A stretch of 36,514 bases of DNA from Bacilli bacterium (GTDB lineage: Bacteria; Bacillota_I; Bacilli_A; RF39; UBA660), in assembly GCA_028703035.1 (NCBI GenBank), contig JAQVNR010000003.1:1-36514 (forward strand), read 5' to 3'. A program made the position numbers and the translations under genes. The notes beneath the pieces were generated by a model. The model saw nothing but the letters and a program-made list of their open reading frames with translations. It was not told where the DNA came from and did no database searches. Shown piece after piece: positions 1 to 8,819 of this stretch (within the stretch, counting starts at the first letter, position 1; the number at the start of each line of letters is the position of its first letter).

Positions 1-102
1 TATGCAATCATTAGAAGCTGTGCTTCCACATATTCTAAAAATGACATTAATTTATTTGATGCTTTTAAGAATGCTTTAAATAATAATCCTATTATTATTT
101 GA
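1..102 (+). CDS. 3' end of an unrecognised gene (cut by window edge)
   Basis: Frame 1 is open from the first base to a TGA at 100-102 and encodes 33 residues that include NDINLFDAFKNALNNN. I do not recognise it. It may be the tail of a gene beginning before the window, or part of the same decayed DHH-family locus that follows. It is too short to support a function. Confidence 0.25.
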   Translation, partial: YAIIRSCASTYSKNDINLFDAFKNALNNNPIII

Positions 103-115
103 TTTGATTACCTAA

Positions 116-463
116 ACTGTAACTAAAAAAGAAGCTATTTCTAATTTAGTGATTATTGATGAAAAAATAGCTGTTACTTATCTGTCTTTTACAGATATAA
201 CAAGTCATCCATATGATGTCCCTAATGATTTTGTAAATCTTGGAAGAAATATTAAAAACATTGAAATAAGTGTAATCTTTATTGAAGAAAAACCAAATAC
301 TTATAAGGTTAGTCTAAGATCAAAAGAATACTTTGATGTTGCAAATGTAGCTAAGAAATTTGGTGGTGGTGGCCATAAATTTACTTCTGGGATTAGATTT
401 AAAAATAATTATGAGAAAACAAGAAGAGCTATCATAAATGAAATAAAAAGAAATTTAGAATAA
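116..463 (+). pseudogene. NrnA-like DHH phosphoesterase, C-terminal DHHA1 fragment
   Basis: Only the C-terminal DHHA1 half of a DHH/DHHA1 phosphoesterase is present (NrnA type; in the family an oligoribonuclease/pAp phosphatase acting in the cytoplasm). The recognisable part is KVSLRSKEYFDVANVAKKFG followed by the GGGGHK substrate-binding motif near the C-terminus. The catalytic DHH domain, normally about 200 residues upstream, is absent: the reading frame is closed by TAA at 113-115 and the preceding DNA does not encode it. The first usable start, GTG at 149, lies inside the domain and has no Shine-Dalgarno. I infer a decayed gene rather than a functional protein. A free-standing DHHA1 protein is a less likely alternative. 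Confidence 0.7.
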
Positions 464-523
464 CTTTACTTTTTTGAGTTAATGTTATAGAATATATATA
501 GATGAAAATTAACAGGTGATTAT

Positions 524-1477
524 ATGAAAAAAACCGTTGGTGATAATTTAAAACTATATAGAATGAGATCAAATCTTTCAATGTCAGCAGCTGGGAAAAT
601 ACTTAATATGTCGGCTCCGGCAATTTTAAAATATGAAAGAAATCAAATTATTGCCTCTTTAAAAAGGCTTGAAGATTTTGCTTTGGCTTACAATACTACT
701 ATAGAAGATCTTCTTGATGTTGAAGATACTATTGAACTTAAATTCACTAATTTTAAATGCAAACCAAATACATCTGAAATAAAAAAATTAAAGATTAAAG
801 ATTTAATTATCTCAAAAGTAGATGCTTATTTTAACTTACTTAAATTATCAGAGATAACTTTTCAAAATAAATTTGGGGTTCATATGGTTGGTACTTTAAA
901 AGAAGCTGAAAGCCTTGCCACTAAATTAAGAATATTTTTTACTGTTCCAATTAAAGATCCAATATCTAATCTTGTTTACTTACTTGAGAATAACAACATG
1001 ATGATTATTACAATTCCTAGAAATGATGTTGCAAGTGATTTTATTGGTTTTTACGAAACAGTCAATAATGTTCCTGTTATAGCCGTGCCTGAGGCAGAAG
1101 ACAGTTATGAACAGCGATTTAGCATTGCTAAATACTTAGGAGAATTATTAATTATTAATGATTATAATAAAGATGCTTTAACTACTCAGTTTGCTTTATC
1201 ACTACTTATCCCTAGAGAATCAATAATTGAAGAATTTGATGAAAAAAGAATTAGAATAAGTTTTAGAGAAATTGAAATTTTTAGTAATAATTTTAGAGTA
1301 AGTTATAAACATATTATTAGAAGATTAAAGGAAATCGGAATTATTACTTCTAGCAATGCCAAATATTTAAATATTCATATTAATAAAAATAATATTAAAG
1401 AAAATGAGTACTATGAAGTTCCTTATTTCTATGAAAAATTAAAAGCCAAATTAACAGCAAGAGGAATTATTAAATAA
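524..1477 (+). CDS. XRE-family regulator with degenerate ImmA/IrrE-like domain
   Basis: A 317-residue protein. Residues 5-63 form a Cro/C1-type helix-turn-helix (VGDNLKLYRMRSNLSMSAAG, then NMSAPAILKYERNQ), so DNA binding is expected. The rest resembles the ImmA/IrrE (COG2856) metallopeptidase domain found fused to XRE domains in regulators of phage and mobile elements. In that family the zinc motif is HExxH; here the aligned stretch reads RFSIAKYLGELL, so both His and the catalytic Glu are missing and protease activity is not expected. The start ATG has AGGTGAT upstream. No co-directional partner gene survives: both flanking genes are broken. It could be a pure transcription factor or an antitoxin-like regulator left behind by a mobile element. 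Confidence 0.75.
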   Translation: MKKTVGDNLKLYRMRSNLSMSAAGKILNMSAPAILKYERNQIIASLKRLEDFALAYNTTIEDLLDVEDTIELKFTNFKCKPNTSEIKKLKIKDLIISKVDAYFNLLKLSEITFQNKFGVHMVGTLKEAESLATKLRIFFTVPIKDPISNLVYLLENNNMMIITIPRNDVASDFIGFYETVNNVPVIAVPEAEDSYEQRFSIAKYLGELLIINDYNKDALTTQFALSLLIPRESIIEEFDEKRIRISFREIEIFSNNFRVSYKHIIRRLKEIGIITSSNAKYLNIHINKNNIKENEYYEVPYFYEKLKAKLTARGIIK

Positions 1478-1615
1478 TGTAATATATTATTATTATTTCT
1501 TAAACGTTAGGTTTATTTGTTGTATTATTTTTTTGCATATCAGAAAGAAAATATTGAAAAAAAGTAGATGCTTATTTAGAATCCAAGAAATGTGCGACTC
1601 AAGTAATAAAACAAA

Positions 1616-2275
1616 CTTTTTTTAATATTGGCAGGTTGTGGAAGTAATAACGCTAACTATGATTATAGTAATACTGGAAGCGGAAAAAATACTAATTCTA
1701 ATGAAAACAGTTCTAAAATTAGTGATTTAGAAGATAATATTATTATTAGTGGAGAAATTACAGAACGAGGTAAATTAGTCATTTTAGCAAAAAATACTAA
1801 TAATGCCGTCGTAGATATGGATTTTGAAGTAGAGTTTTACGATGTTAACGGAACAATTGGTGGTAGTGACAGTGACAGTTTACAAGCTGTTGGAGCCAAT
1901 ACTGAGGTAGCTGTAGAAATATATTCAACACCAGATAATTTTGATAATTATAAAATATATATTGATGTAGAACCGTCGGATGTAATTTCATATTTTGACA
2001 AAGTTGAATTAACACACAATAATACTGGAAAAGAAATAGCTGTTCAAGTTAAAAACAATTCACAAGATATGATTGAATATATTACTGTTTCCATTGTTTT
2101 CTATAAAAACAACAAGGTTGTAGGTATCGAAGAGGATATTGAGTCAGACATCAAATCTAGTCGTTCTGCAAATTTTGTTTTAAACTATCCATATAAAAAA
2201 ATCGGTTATGATAAAGTCGATTTTGATTCCTATAAAGTTTTTATAACTGAAGCTTATTCATATAATTGGTAGATT
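1616..2275 (+). pseudogene. Lipoprotein with truncated signal peptide (FxLYD/Ig-like repeats)
   Basis: The frame encodes a Ser/Asn-rich linker after a lipobox-like LILAGCGS, then two beta-rich segments of about 75 residues each (around residues 40-115 and 125-210) resembling FxLYD-type extracellular domains. The second ends VDFDSYKVFITEAYSYN. The lipobox shows the ancestor was a membrane-anchored lipoprotein. However, the signal peptide is only a few residues long: an in-frame TAA at 1607-1609 closes it, and no ATG with a Shine-Dalgarno precedes it. The only start is TTG at 1628, inside the lipobox. A 7-T run just upstream (1617-1623) is a possible slippage site, but adding a T does not rebuild a convincing signal peptide. 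I call it 5'-truncated. A terminator follows directly. Confidence 0.55.
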
Positions 2276-2289
2276 ATAAAACTTGCCTG

Positions 2290-2313
2290 AAAGCGAATTT
2301 ATCGCTTTTTTTA
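2290..2313 (+). terminator. Intrinsic terminator
   Basis: The 7-bp stem AAAGCGA/TCGCTTT has a 5-nt loop and is followed by a T run. It lies 15 bases after the lipoprotein-like frame. Confidence 0.75.
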
Positions 2314-2687
2314 TTGCTTTCAATAAGACCTTAGCTCATCTCAATACCACGGCTCATTTTCTTCTTTTAAAATATGATTCATATGATAAGATTAGGTAAG
2401 TTTTTATACCACATCCATGTATATGCCATTATACAAAGTATTAAACTTTGAGACGGATAGTAAAAATTACTTTGCACTTATATTAATAGGCTAACCTATT
2501 TTAAACTCAATATTAAATAGGAATGTTCACGAATCAATCAGACAAAGAATAACTAAAACATTATTAACAAAAGCTCAGCTGTTGCTTATAAAAAGTAAAA
2601 GAAGTAATCGATAGTGATATAGTAGATGCATTAATCAATTATAGGTTAATTTAAAGTTTTAGTAAAATAGAACAATAAATTTATTTC
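2314..2687. other. Gene-free stretch, probably decayed
   Basis: No open frame with a start signal is seen on either strand. Short open pieces, such as one ending DSDIVDALINY around 2600-2650, look like coding debris but are not attributable to a family. Confidence 0.5.
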
Positions 2688-2756
2688 TGAAAAGTGTATA
2701 TTAAAACTCTTGAAAAGTGTATATTAAAACTCTTAAAAAGTGTATAATGATATGGT
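2688..2756 (+). repeat. Three iteron-like 23-bp direct repeats upstream of the DUF4143 gene
   Basis: Two perfect head-to-tail 23-bp units lie at 2688-2710 and 2711-2733, with core TGAAAAGTGTATATT. A third, diverged unit is in register at 2734-2756 and keeps AAAAGTGTATA. The third copy contains the sequence TATAAT (2743-2748), the likely -10 of the downstream gene. The arrangement suggests repeated binding sites at the promoter, for autoregulation or another factor. Confidence 0.7.
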
Positions 2757-2782
2757 ATTATGTAAGAAAAGGAGATGAAAAA

Positions 2783-4066
2783 ATGAGTTAAAAAAAAGAA
2801 GGTTACAGTCCTCGTCTTATTGATGAAAAAATATTCAAATACTTAAATATATTTGGGGCTTTATCAATTACTGGACCAAAATGGTGTGGTAAAACTTGGA
2901 CTAGCTTAAACCATGCTAAAAGCGTAACATATTTAACTGAAAAAAGTTCAAGGGATTTAGCTAAAATAGATCCGCAATATATATTTACTGAATCTAGACC
3001 CCAGCTAATTGATGAGTGGCAACTAGTGCCTAGTATTTGGGATTCAGTGAGACACGAATGTGATAGTGATAAAAAAAAAGGGAAATTTATATTAACTGGA
3101 TCAACTTCGCTTGAAAAAGAAGACAATGAAGAAGAAGTCTTCCACTCCGGAACAGGGAGAATTGCTAATTTGAAAATGTATCCAATGAGTTTATATGAGT
3201 CTGGTGACTCTACAGGAGAAGTTTCTATTACAGATATGTTAAAAAAAGAGGTTATTCCTAAGTATATTGGAAAAGTTGGGTTAGATGAAATTGCGAACTT
3301 AATAATTTGTGGAGGTTGGCCTGAGGCAATCAATATGAATTCATCTGAAATAGGAATAATTCCCAAAATATACTTGGAGAGTGTAATTAATAATGGTATA
3401 AATGAAAGAAAGTCGGTAAAAAGAGATAGTAATAAAATGAGAATGTTTATTAGATCATTATCTCGAAATGAATCTTCTGTTGCTGGTGTAAATACAATAT
3501 TAAAAGATATAGCTGAGTTTGAAATAGAAGAGAAATTATTACAAAGTAGAGTTACAGTTGCTGAGTATACCAATGTTCTAGATAATTTACATCTAATTAA
3601 TAATCAAGAAGCGTTTTCTATAAATTATCGCTCTTCTAAAAGGGTTGGTAAATCACCAAAAAGACATTTAGTAGACCCGTCGCTTGCGTGTGCTAGTTTA
3701 GATTTATCGGTAGATAAATTATTATATGATTTAAATACTTTTGGAATTATGTTTGAGTCTCTTGTTGTAAGAGACTTAACTATTTATATGGATTATCTAG
3801 ATGGTCGTATATTTTATTTTAGAGATAATACATCTGGTGATGAGGTTGATGCAATACTTGAGTTTAGTGATGGAAGTTATGCGGCAGTCGAAGTTAAACT
3901 TAGCTCATATTCAATTGAAGAAGCTAAAATCAGTCTTCAAAAATTTTATAATAATGTTTCAAAAAAACCAAAATTTATGTGTATTATAGTTGGGCATTAT
4001 GAAGCTGTGGTTTATGATAAAGAAAATAATATATATATTATTCCTATTACTTCATTAAAACCTTAA
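2783..4066 (+). pseudogene. DUF4143 AAA ATPase, stop codon at position 3
   Basis: From ATG 2783 (GGAGATG upstream) the frame reads Met-Ser-stop (TAA 2789-2791) and is then open to 4066, about 425 residues in all. It encodes an AAA_14/DUF4143 ATPase: N-terminal PRLIDEKIF, Walker A GPKWCGKTWT, Walker B-like region FTESRPQLIDEWQ, and a C-terminal DUF4143 module ending with a PD-(D/E)xK-like strand (GDEVDAILEF then AAVEVKL). These are common, often horizontally moved proteins of unclear role; some are suspected nucleases or toxin-like factors. No ATG, GTG or TTG occurs between the stop and GTG 3026, which lies past Walker A, so ordinary reinitiation cannot rescue the ATPase. The gene is either inactive through one nonsense change or carries a sequencing error. 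Confidence 0.8.
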
Positions 4067-4078
4067 AATATAGGTTAT

Positions 4079-4099
4079 AAAGGCGATATGCCTTTTTAT
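4079..4099 (+). terminator. Intrinsic terminator after the DUF4143 gene
   Basis: Stem AAAGGC/GCCTTT (4079-4084 with 4090-4095), loop GATAT, then T-rich sequence. Confidence 0.75.
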
Positions 4100-4112
4100 T
4101 ATGCCAAAATAA

Positions 4113-4121
4113 TGATATAAT
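4113..4121 (+). promoter_or_regulatory. Extended -10 promoter for pcrA
   Basis: TGATATAAT matches the extended -10 consensus TGnTATAAT, 21 bases before the pcrA start and just after the preceding terminator. No good -35 is visible, as is usual for extended -10 promoters. Confidence 0.6.
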
Positions 4122-4142
4122 GTAAGCAGAGAAAGTAGGAAC

Positions 4143-6221
4143 ATGATGGAATATTTAGACAAATTAAATAAAGAACAAAAAGAGGCGGTTACCCATAAAG
4201 ATGGCCCAGTTTTAGTTATGGCTGGAGCTGGCTCTGGTAAAACAAAAGTATTAACTACGAGAATAGTTTATTTAATTAATGAGGGAGTTCCTGATTATAA
4301 TATTTTAGCTATTACTTTTACTAATAAAGCTGCTGCTGAAATGCGGAGCAGAGTATATAACATGATTGGCCCAGTTTCTTCATTTATTGGAACATTTCAT
4401 TCCTTTGGATTAAGAATCATTAGAGAGAATTATAAGGAATTAAATTTATCTAGTAATTTTACAATTATTGATAGTGATGATGTATTATTTATAATAAAAA
4501 GAATTTTAAAAGAAAAGGATTTAGATTCTAAACAATACAGCCCTTTTTATATAAGAAATAGAATAAGTTTTATTAAAAATCAAATGTTAAGTGATCGTGA
4601 ACTTGATACTTTATTTAATACGGAGTTAGATAAAGTAATAGTTGATATATATAATGTTTATAAACAAAAATTAATTAATAATTCTAGTGTTGATTTTGAT
4701 GATTTATTACTTATGCCCGTTCAATTATTTTTAAAAAATAAAGAAATACTAGCCCACTACCAAGAGAAGTATAAATATATTTTAATAGATGAGTATCAAG
4801 ATACTAATCCTGTTCAATATAAATTATCAGTGTTGTTATCAAATAAGCATAAAAATATATTTGTTGTTGGGGATATGAATCAAAGTATTTATGCTTTTAG
4901 ACAAGCTGATTATCGTAATATTATTAATTTTGAAACAGATTTTAAAGATTGCACAGTTATTAAACTTGAACAAAACTATCGCAGTACTAATACGATATTA
5001 GATGCCGCTAATGAAGTAATTAAGCATAATAAAGAAAGAAAAGATTTAAGACTATATTCAGAAAAAGGTGGAGGTCTTAAAATTAAATATTTAAGAAGTT
5101 ATGATGAAAAACACGAGATATCTTTAGTAATAGATGAAATTAAAGACTTATATAATCAAGGTACTGAATATAGTGAAATGGCTGTTTTATATCGCACTAA
5201 TGCTCAAGCTAGAGTTATCGAAGAAGTTTTTTTAGGAAAAGGTATTCCTTGTAAAGTGTTTGGTAGTTATTTCTTTATTGATCGAAAAGAAATCAAGGAT
5301 TTAATTGCTTATTTAAGACTTATTTATAATGAGAATGATGAGGTTAGTTTAAGAAGAGTTATCAATGTTCCTAAAAGAGGTATTGGTGAAGTTGCAATTA
5401 AGACACTTGAGGCGACCGCTTTAAATAATAGCCAATCTATGTTTGATTCTCTTACAACTAGAAAAGAATTAGAATTTAAAGATATTATTCTAAAACTTAA
5501 AAAAGTGAGTGAAAATTCCAGTTTAACTGAGCTTATTGATTCAGTTATTAAAATTTCAGGCATGAAAAAAGCTTTAGAAGAATCTAAAAATTTAGAAGAT
5601 GAATTAAGAATTGATAACTTAGAGGAATTTAAAAGTATTAGTACTTCTTATGAAGAAAGAACTGGTTCAGTTCATTTAGGAGATTTCTTAGAAGAAATAA
5701 CTTTAATGAGTGATGTTTCCAATCATAAGAGCGATGGTAATGAAGTAACACTTATGACCCTTCATAGTGCGAAAGGTTTAGAATTTAAAATAGTTTTCTT
5801 AGTTGGAATGGAAGAAGGATTATTTCCTCATGATATGTCATTAAGAGAAGGTAATCTTGAAGAAGAAAGAAGACTTTGTTATGTTGGTATTACTAGAGCA
5901 AAAGAAAGATTATATTTAACTAATGCTAAAAGAAGACTTTTATACGGTAGAATTCAGCAAAATATGCCATCAAGATTTATATCAGAAATAAATGCTAAAC
6001 ATATAGAAACTAATGAGGTATTTAACGAAGTTAAACCTTTGACTATCGAAGAAATGTATACTGAAGATAATGATGATATAAAAGTAGGAACAGCTGTAAA
6101 ACATGATTTCCATGGTTTAGGTGTTGTTGTAAAAGAAGATGGAAATTTAATTGATATAGCATTTAAAAGTGAGACTAAAAAATTTATGAAAAACCATAAA
6201 AGTATTAAAAAAGTTATATAA
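4143..6221 (+). CDS. pcrA: UvrD/PcrA-type superfamily 1 DNA helicase
   Basis: A 692-residue 3'-5' SF1A helicase for DNA repair, plasmid rolling-circle replication and removal of RecA filaments in the cytoplasm. Helicase motifs appear in order: Q-motif region LNKEQKEAV, Walker A AGAGSGKT (27-34), motif Ia ITFTNKAAAEM, motif II LIDEYQDTNP, motif III VVGDMNQSIYAFRQAD, motif IV QNYRST, motif V TLMTLHSAKGLEFKIVFLVG and motif VI RLCYVGITRAKERLYL. The C-terminal segment ends with a Tudor-like VGTAVKHDFHGLGVV typical of PcrA, which in the family contacts RNA polymerase. Two ATGs lie in tandem; AAGTAGG precedes them. The order pcrA then ligA is a conserved Firmicutes arrangement, here interrupted by a fic remnant. 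Confidence 0.95.
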   Translation: MMEYLDKLNKEQKEAVTHKDGPVLVMAGAGSGKTKVLTTRIVYLINEGVPDYNILAITFTNKAAAEMRSRVYNMIGPVSSFIGTFHSFGLRIIRENYKELNLSSNFTIIDSDDVLFIIKRILKEKDLDSKQYSPFYIRNRISFIKNQMLSDRELDTLFNTELDKVIVDIYNVYKQKLINNSSVDFDDLLLMPVQLFLKNKEILAHYQEKYKYILIDEYQDTNPVQYKLSVLLSNKHKNIFVVGDMNQSIYAFRQADYRNIINFETDFKDCTVIKLEQNYRSTNTILDAANEVIKHNKERKDLRLYSEKGGGLKIKYLRSYDEKHEISLVIDEIKDLYNQGTEYSEMAVLYRTNAQARVIEEVFLGKGIPCKVFGSYFFIDRKEIKDLIAYLRLIYNENDEVSLRRVINVPKRGIGEVAIKTLEATALNNSQSMFDSLTTRKELEFKDIILKLKKVSENSSLTELIDSVIKISGMKKALEESKNLEDELRIDNLEEFKSISTSYEERTGSVHLGDFLEEITLMSDVSNHKSDGNEVTLMTLHSAKGLEFKIVFLVGMEEGLFPHDMSLREGNLEEERRLCYVGITRAKERLYLTNAKRRLLYGRIQQNMPSRFISEINAKHIETNEVFNEVKPLTIEEMYTEDNDDIKVGTAVKHDFHGLGVVVKEDGNLIDIAFKSETKKFMKNHKSIKKVI

Positions 6222-6255
6222 TTAGGTTATAATAAAATTAGAAAGGCTTTTAAGT

Positions 6256-6797
6256 ATGGAGGATAAATTTAACTTAACAAAAGAAAACAATATTGCTATT
6301 GCCAAAAGAAATATAGTTGATTATATTTGGAAAAGTGCAAATCTAGAAGGAATAGTAGTTAGTTATCCTCAAACCCAAGCTTTATATAATGGTGGGGTAG
6401 TAAATGGACTTACAGCCGGTGAAATAATTACGATTAATAATTTGAAAAGAGCATGGCAATTTATTTTAGATAATGAATTAAAACTTGATTTTTCGGTTCT
6501 TTTTCAAATTCATAAAATAGTTATGAATACTTTAGTAAATAGTGCAGGAACCTTACGGACAGTTCCGGTTAACATTGGCGGTACTGATTGGAAGCCTGCA
6601 TTTCCGATTGCAAGCCAAATCAAAGAAGAACTTGAAGATGACAGAAATATCTCCTGAGATAATGAGGCATTATCTCAATTAAAAATAGTCTTCAACCATA
6701 ATTTTATGAAAAATTAATTACATATTATGAAAGTAATAATAGTGCAGACTTAAAACAGTGGTTATATGATAATGCAATAGATGGAATAAATATTTAA
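6256..6797 (+). pseudogene. Fic/DOC-family protein with catalytic core deleted
   Basis: The N-terminal half of a Fic protein is open from ATG 6256 to TGA 6655-6657 (NLKRAWQFILDNE, FSVLFQIHKIVMNTLV, GTLRTVPVNIGGTDWKP). Around 6645 the homologous frame shifts: EISPEIMRHYLN is readable in the +1 frame until TAA. The C-terminal end reappears at 6702-6797 as FYEKLITYYESNN and LKQWLYDNAIDGINI. The intervening HxFx(D/E)GN(K/R)R AMPylation motif and surrounding helices, roughly 40-50 residues, are missing. The locus therefore carries a frameshift plus an internal deletion and cannot encode an AMP-transferase. It sits between pcrA and ligA and ends 13 bases before the ligA start. Confidence 0.85.
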
Positions 6798-6810
6798 GGA
6801 GGAAAACTTT

Positions 6811-8781
6811 ATAGAAGCAAGATATATTGAATTAATAAATTTAATTAATCAGGCAAATTATGAATATTACACACTTGACAAACCAACGATGAGTGATCAA
6901 GAATGGGATAGTTTAATGAGTGAGCTGAAAAAAATAGAAGAAATGCGTCCTGATTTAAAACAAGCAGATTCTCCCACTGAAATAATTGGGGGAGAGGTAA
7001 TTGAAAGTTTTCAAAAAGTTGTTCATCAAAATCCAATGATGAGTTTAGCAAATGCTTTTAATGAATCAGATGTTTTAAACTTTGATAAAAAAATAAAAAA
7101 AGATTTTAAAAATCCAACTTATGTAGCAGAACTTAAAATAGATGGTGTATCTGTTTCACTAAATTATGAAAAAGGTGTTTTAGTAAAAGGCTCGACTAGA
7201 GGCGATGGTTTTATAGGTGAGGATATTACTCATAATGTTAAAACTATTAAAACTATTCCTAAATGTTTAACAAAAGAAATTGATTTAGAAGTCAGGGGCG
7301 AGATTTTTATGCCAAAAAGTAGCTTTAATAAATTAAATGAAGATAGAGCTAAAGATAATGAATCACTTTTTCAAAATCCCAGGAATGCTGCAGCAGGGAG
7401 TATTCGCCAGCTTGATGCAACAGTTGCTAAAAAAAGGAATTTAGATGCTTTCTTTTATCACGATCCAAATACTGATTGTTTGACTCATTTTGATGTATTA
7501 AAGGTGCTAAAAGGACTTGGTTTTAAGGTCAATCCTTATATTCAATTATTAAATAATATTGATGAAGTAATGGATTATATTAATGATTGGTTGATTAAAA
7601 GAGATAGCCTAGATTATGAAATTGACGGAATAGTAATTAAAGTAAATGATATATACATGCAAAAAGAACTTGGAGCAACTGCCAAAAACCCTAAGTGGGC
7701 AACAGCATATAAATTTCCTGCTGAAGAAGTAGAAACAACACTAACTAATATTATTTGTACAGTTGGCAGAACCGGCCTTATTACTCCAAATGCTATTTTT
7801 AATCCTGTTAAAGTGATGGGATCAACTATTAGAAAAGCAACTCTTCATAATGAAGAATTTATCAGAGAAAGAAATTTAAAAATTGGTGATAAGATAATTA
7901 TTAGAAAAGCTGGCGATGTTATTCCTGAAGTTGTTAAATCTTTAAAAAATAAACGTACTGGTAGGGAGCAAGAATTTAAAATGCCAGAAGTTTGTCCGAT
8001 ATGTAATACTAGTTTAATTAAGTCGAAATCAGAAATTGATTTAATGTGCCCTAGTGATTTATGTCCTGCTCGTAATATAGAGTCTTTGATTCATTTTGCG
8101 AGTCGCAAAGCAATGAATTTAGAGGGTTTAGGTGAAAGAATAATCGAAGATTTTTATAATCTAGATATTATAAAAAACTTTGTTGATATTTATAAAATTG
8201 AAAATCAAAAAGAAGAATTAATCGAATTAGAAGGTTTTGGGGATAAAAGTATTCAAAATCTTTTAGACTCAATTGAAAGATCAAAACAAAACTCCCTAGA
8301 AAGACTATTATTTGGTTTAGGCATTAAAGGAATTGGCGAAAAAACAGCTAAAACACTTGCTAAAAAGTATCAAAATATTGATAAATTAATAGAAACATCA
8401 CTATGTAAAGAGATAAATATTCCTGATATTGGACCAATTCTTATTCAAAATTTATATGACTATTTTATTTCTGCTGAAAACATAGAAATAATAAATAATT
8501 TAAAAAAATTAGGAGTTAATACAAGTTATATTGGTGGTAATATTAAAGAAAATGTCAACTTTTTAAATAAAAAAATTGTTGTAACTGGCAGTTTAAAAAA
8601 TTATACCCGAGAAGAAATTCAAAAATTAATTGAACAAAATGGTGGTATTTGGACAACTACTGTATCTAAAAACACAGACATTGTGATAGTTGGAGAAAAT
8701 GCCGGTTCTAAATACGAAAAAGCTGTTAAACTAAATATTCCTATCTGGAATGAAGAACTTTTTGAATCAAAATTAATTTAA
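6811..8781 (+). CDS. ligA: NAD-dependent DNA ligase, probable AUA start
   Basis: Seals nicks during replication and repair using NAD. Read from ATA at 6811 it is 656 residues. Domain Ia begins with a typical LIxxINQANYEYYTLDKPTMSD; the adenylation motif ELKIDG gives catalytic Lys109; the OB fold follows; the Zn finger is CPICN with two further Cys (CPSDLCPAR); HhH repeats include LEGFGDKSIQ and GIKGIGEKTA; a BRCT domain (KIVVTGSLKNYTREEI) closes the protein. The first ATG, 6889, would delete the conserved Ia helix. No ATG, GTG or TTG lies between the in-frame stop at 6787-6789 and 6889 that would keep that helix, while AAGGAGG at 6796-6802 sits 8 bases before ATA 6811. So initiation at AUA is inferred; a point error in ATG is the alternative. 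Confidence 0.9.
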   Translation: MEARYIELINLINQANYEYYTLDKPTMSDQEWDSLMSELKKIEEMRPDLKQADSPTEIIGGEVIESFQKVVHQNPMMSLANAFNESDVLNFDKKIKKDFKNPTYVAELKIDGVSVSLNYEKGVLVKGSTRGDGFIGEDITHNVKTIKTIPKCLTKEIDLEVRGEIFMPKSSFNKLNEDRAKDNESLFQNPRNAAAGSIRQLDATVAKKRNLDAFFYHDPNTDCLTHFDVLKVLKGLGFKVNPYIQLLNNIDEVMDYINDWLIKRDSLDYEIDGIVIKVNDIYMQKELGATAKNPKWATAYKFPAEEVETTLTNIICTVGRTGLITPNAIFNPVKVMGSTIRKATLHNEEFIRERNLKIGDKIIIRKAGDVIPEVVKSLKNKRTGREQEFKMPEVCPICNTSLIKSKSEIDLMCPSDLCPARNIESLIHFASRKAMNLEGLGERIIEDFYNLDIIKNFVDIYKIENQKEELIELEGFGDKSIQNLLDSIERSKQNSLERLLFGLGIKGIGEKTAKTLAKKYQNIDKLIETSLCKEINIPDIGPILIQNLYDYFISAENIEIINNLKKLGVNTSYIGGNIKENVNFLNKKIVVTGSLKNYTREEIQKLIEQNGGIWTTTVSKNTDIVIVGENAGSKYEKAVKLNIPIWNEELFESKLI

Positions 8782-8819
8782 AAAACAAAAAAAATATTAG
8801 AACATGATATAATGTCTAG

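Noticed and set aside
2320..2687. Remnant of a transposase or other gene
   Set aside because: Short open pieces exist on the plus strand but no family motif could be recognised.
2688..2756. CRISPR array
   Set aside because: The 23-bp units abut with no spacers, and no cas gene is nearby.
2803..3573. Long minus-strand ORF of 256 codons
   Set aside because: It is antisense to the DUF4143 frame, Ser/Ile/Leu-rich without domain signals or a ribosome site; a shadow of AT-rich coding.
6645..6700. TGA at 6655 read as Trp (genetic code 4)
   Set aside because: TGA ends the Panacea, HipA-kinase and radical SAM genes in ATGA overlaps, and Trp is TGG throughout. Reading through here also gives no Fic sequence; the homologous frame is +1.
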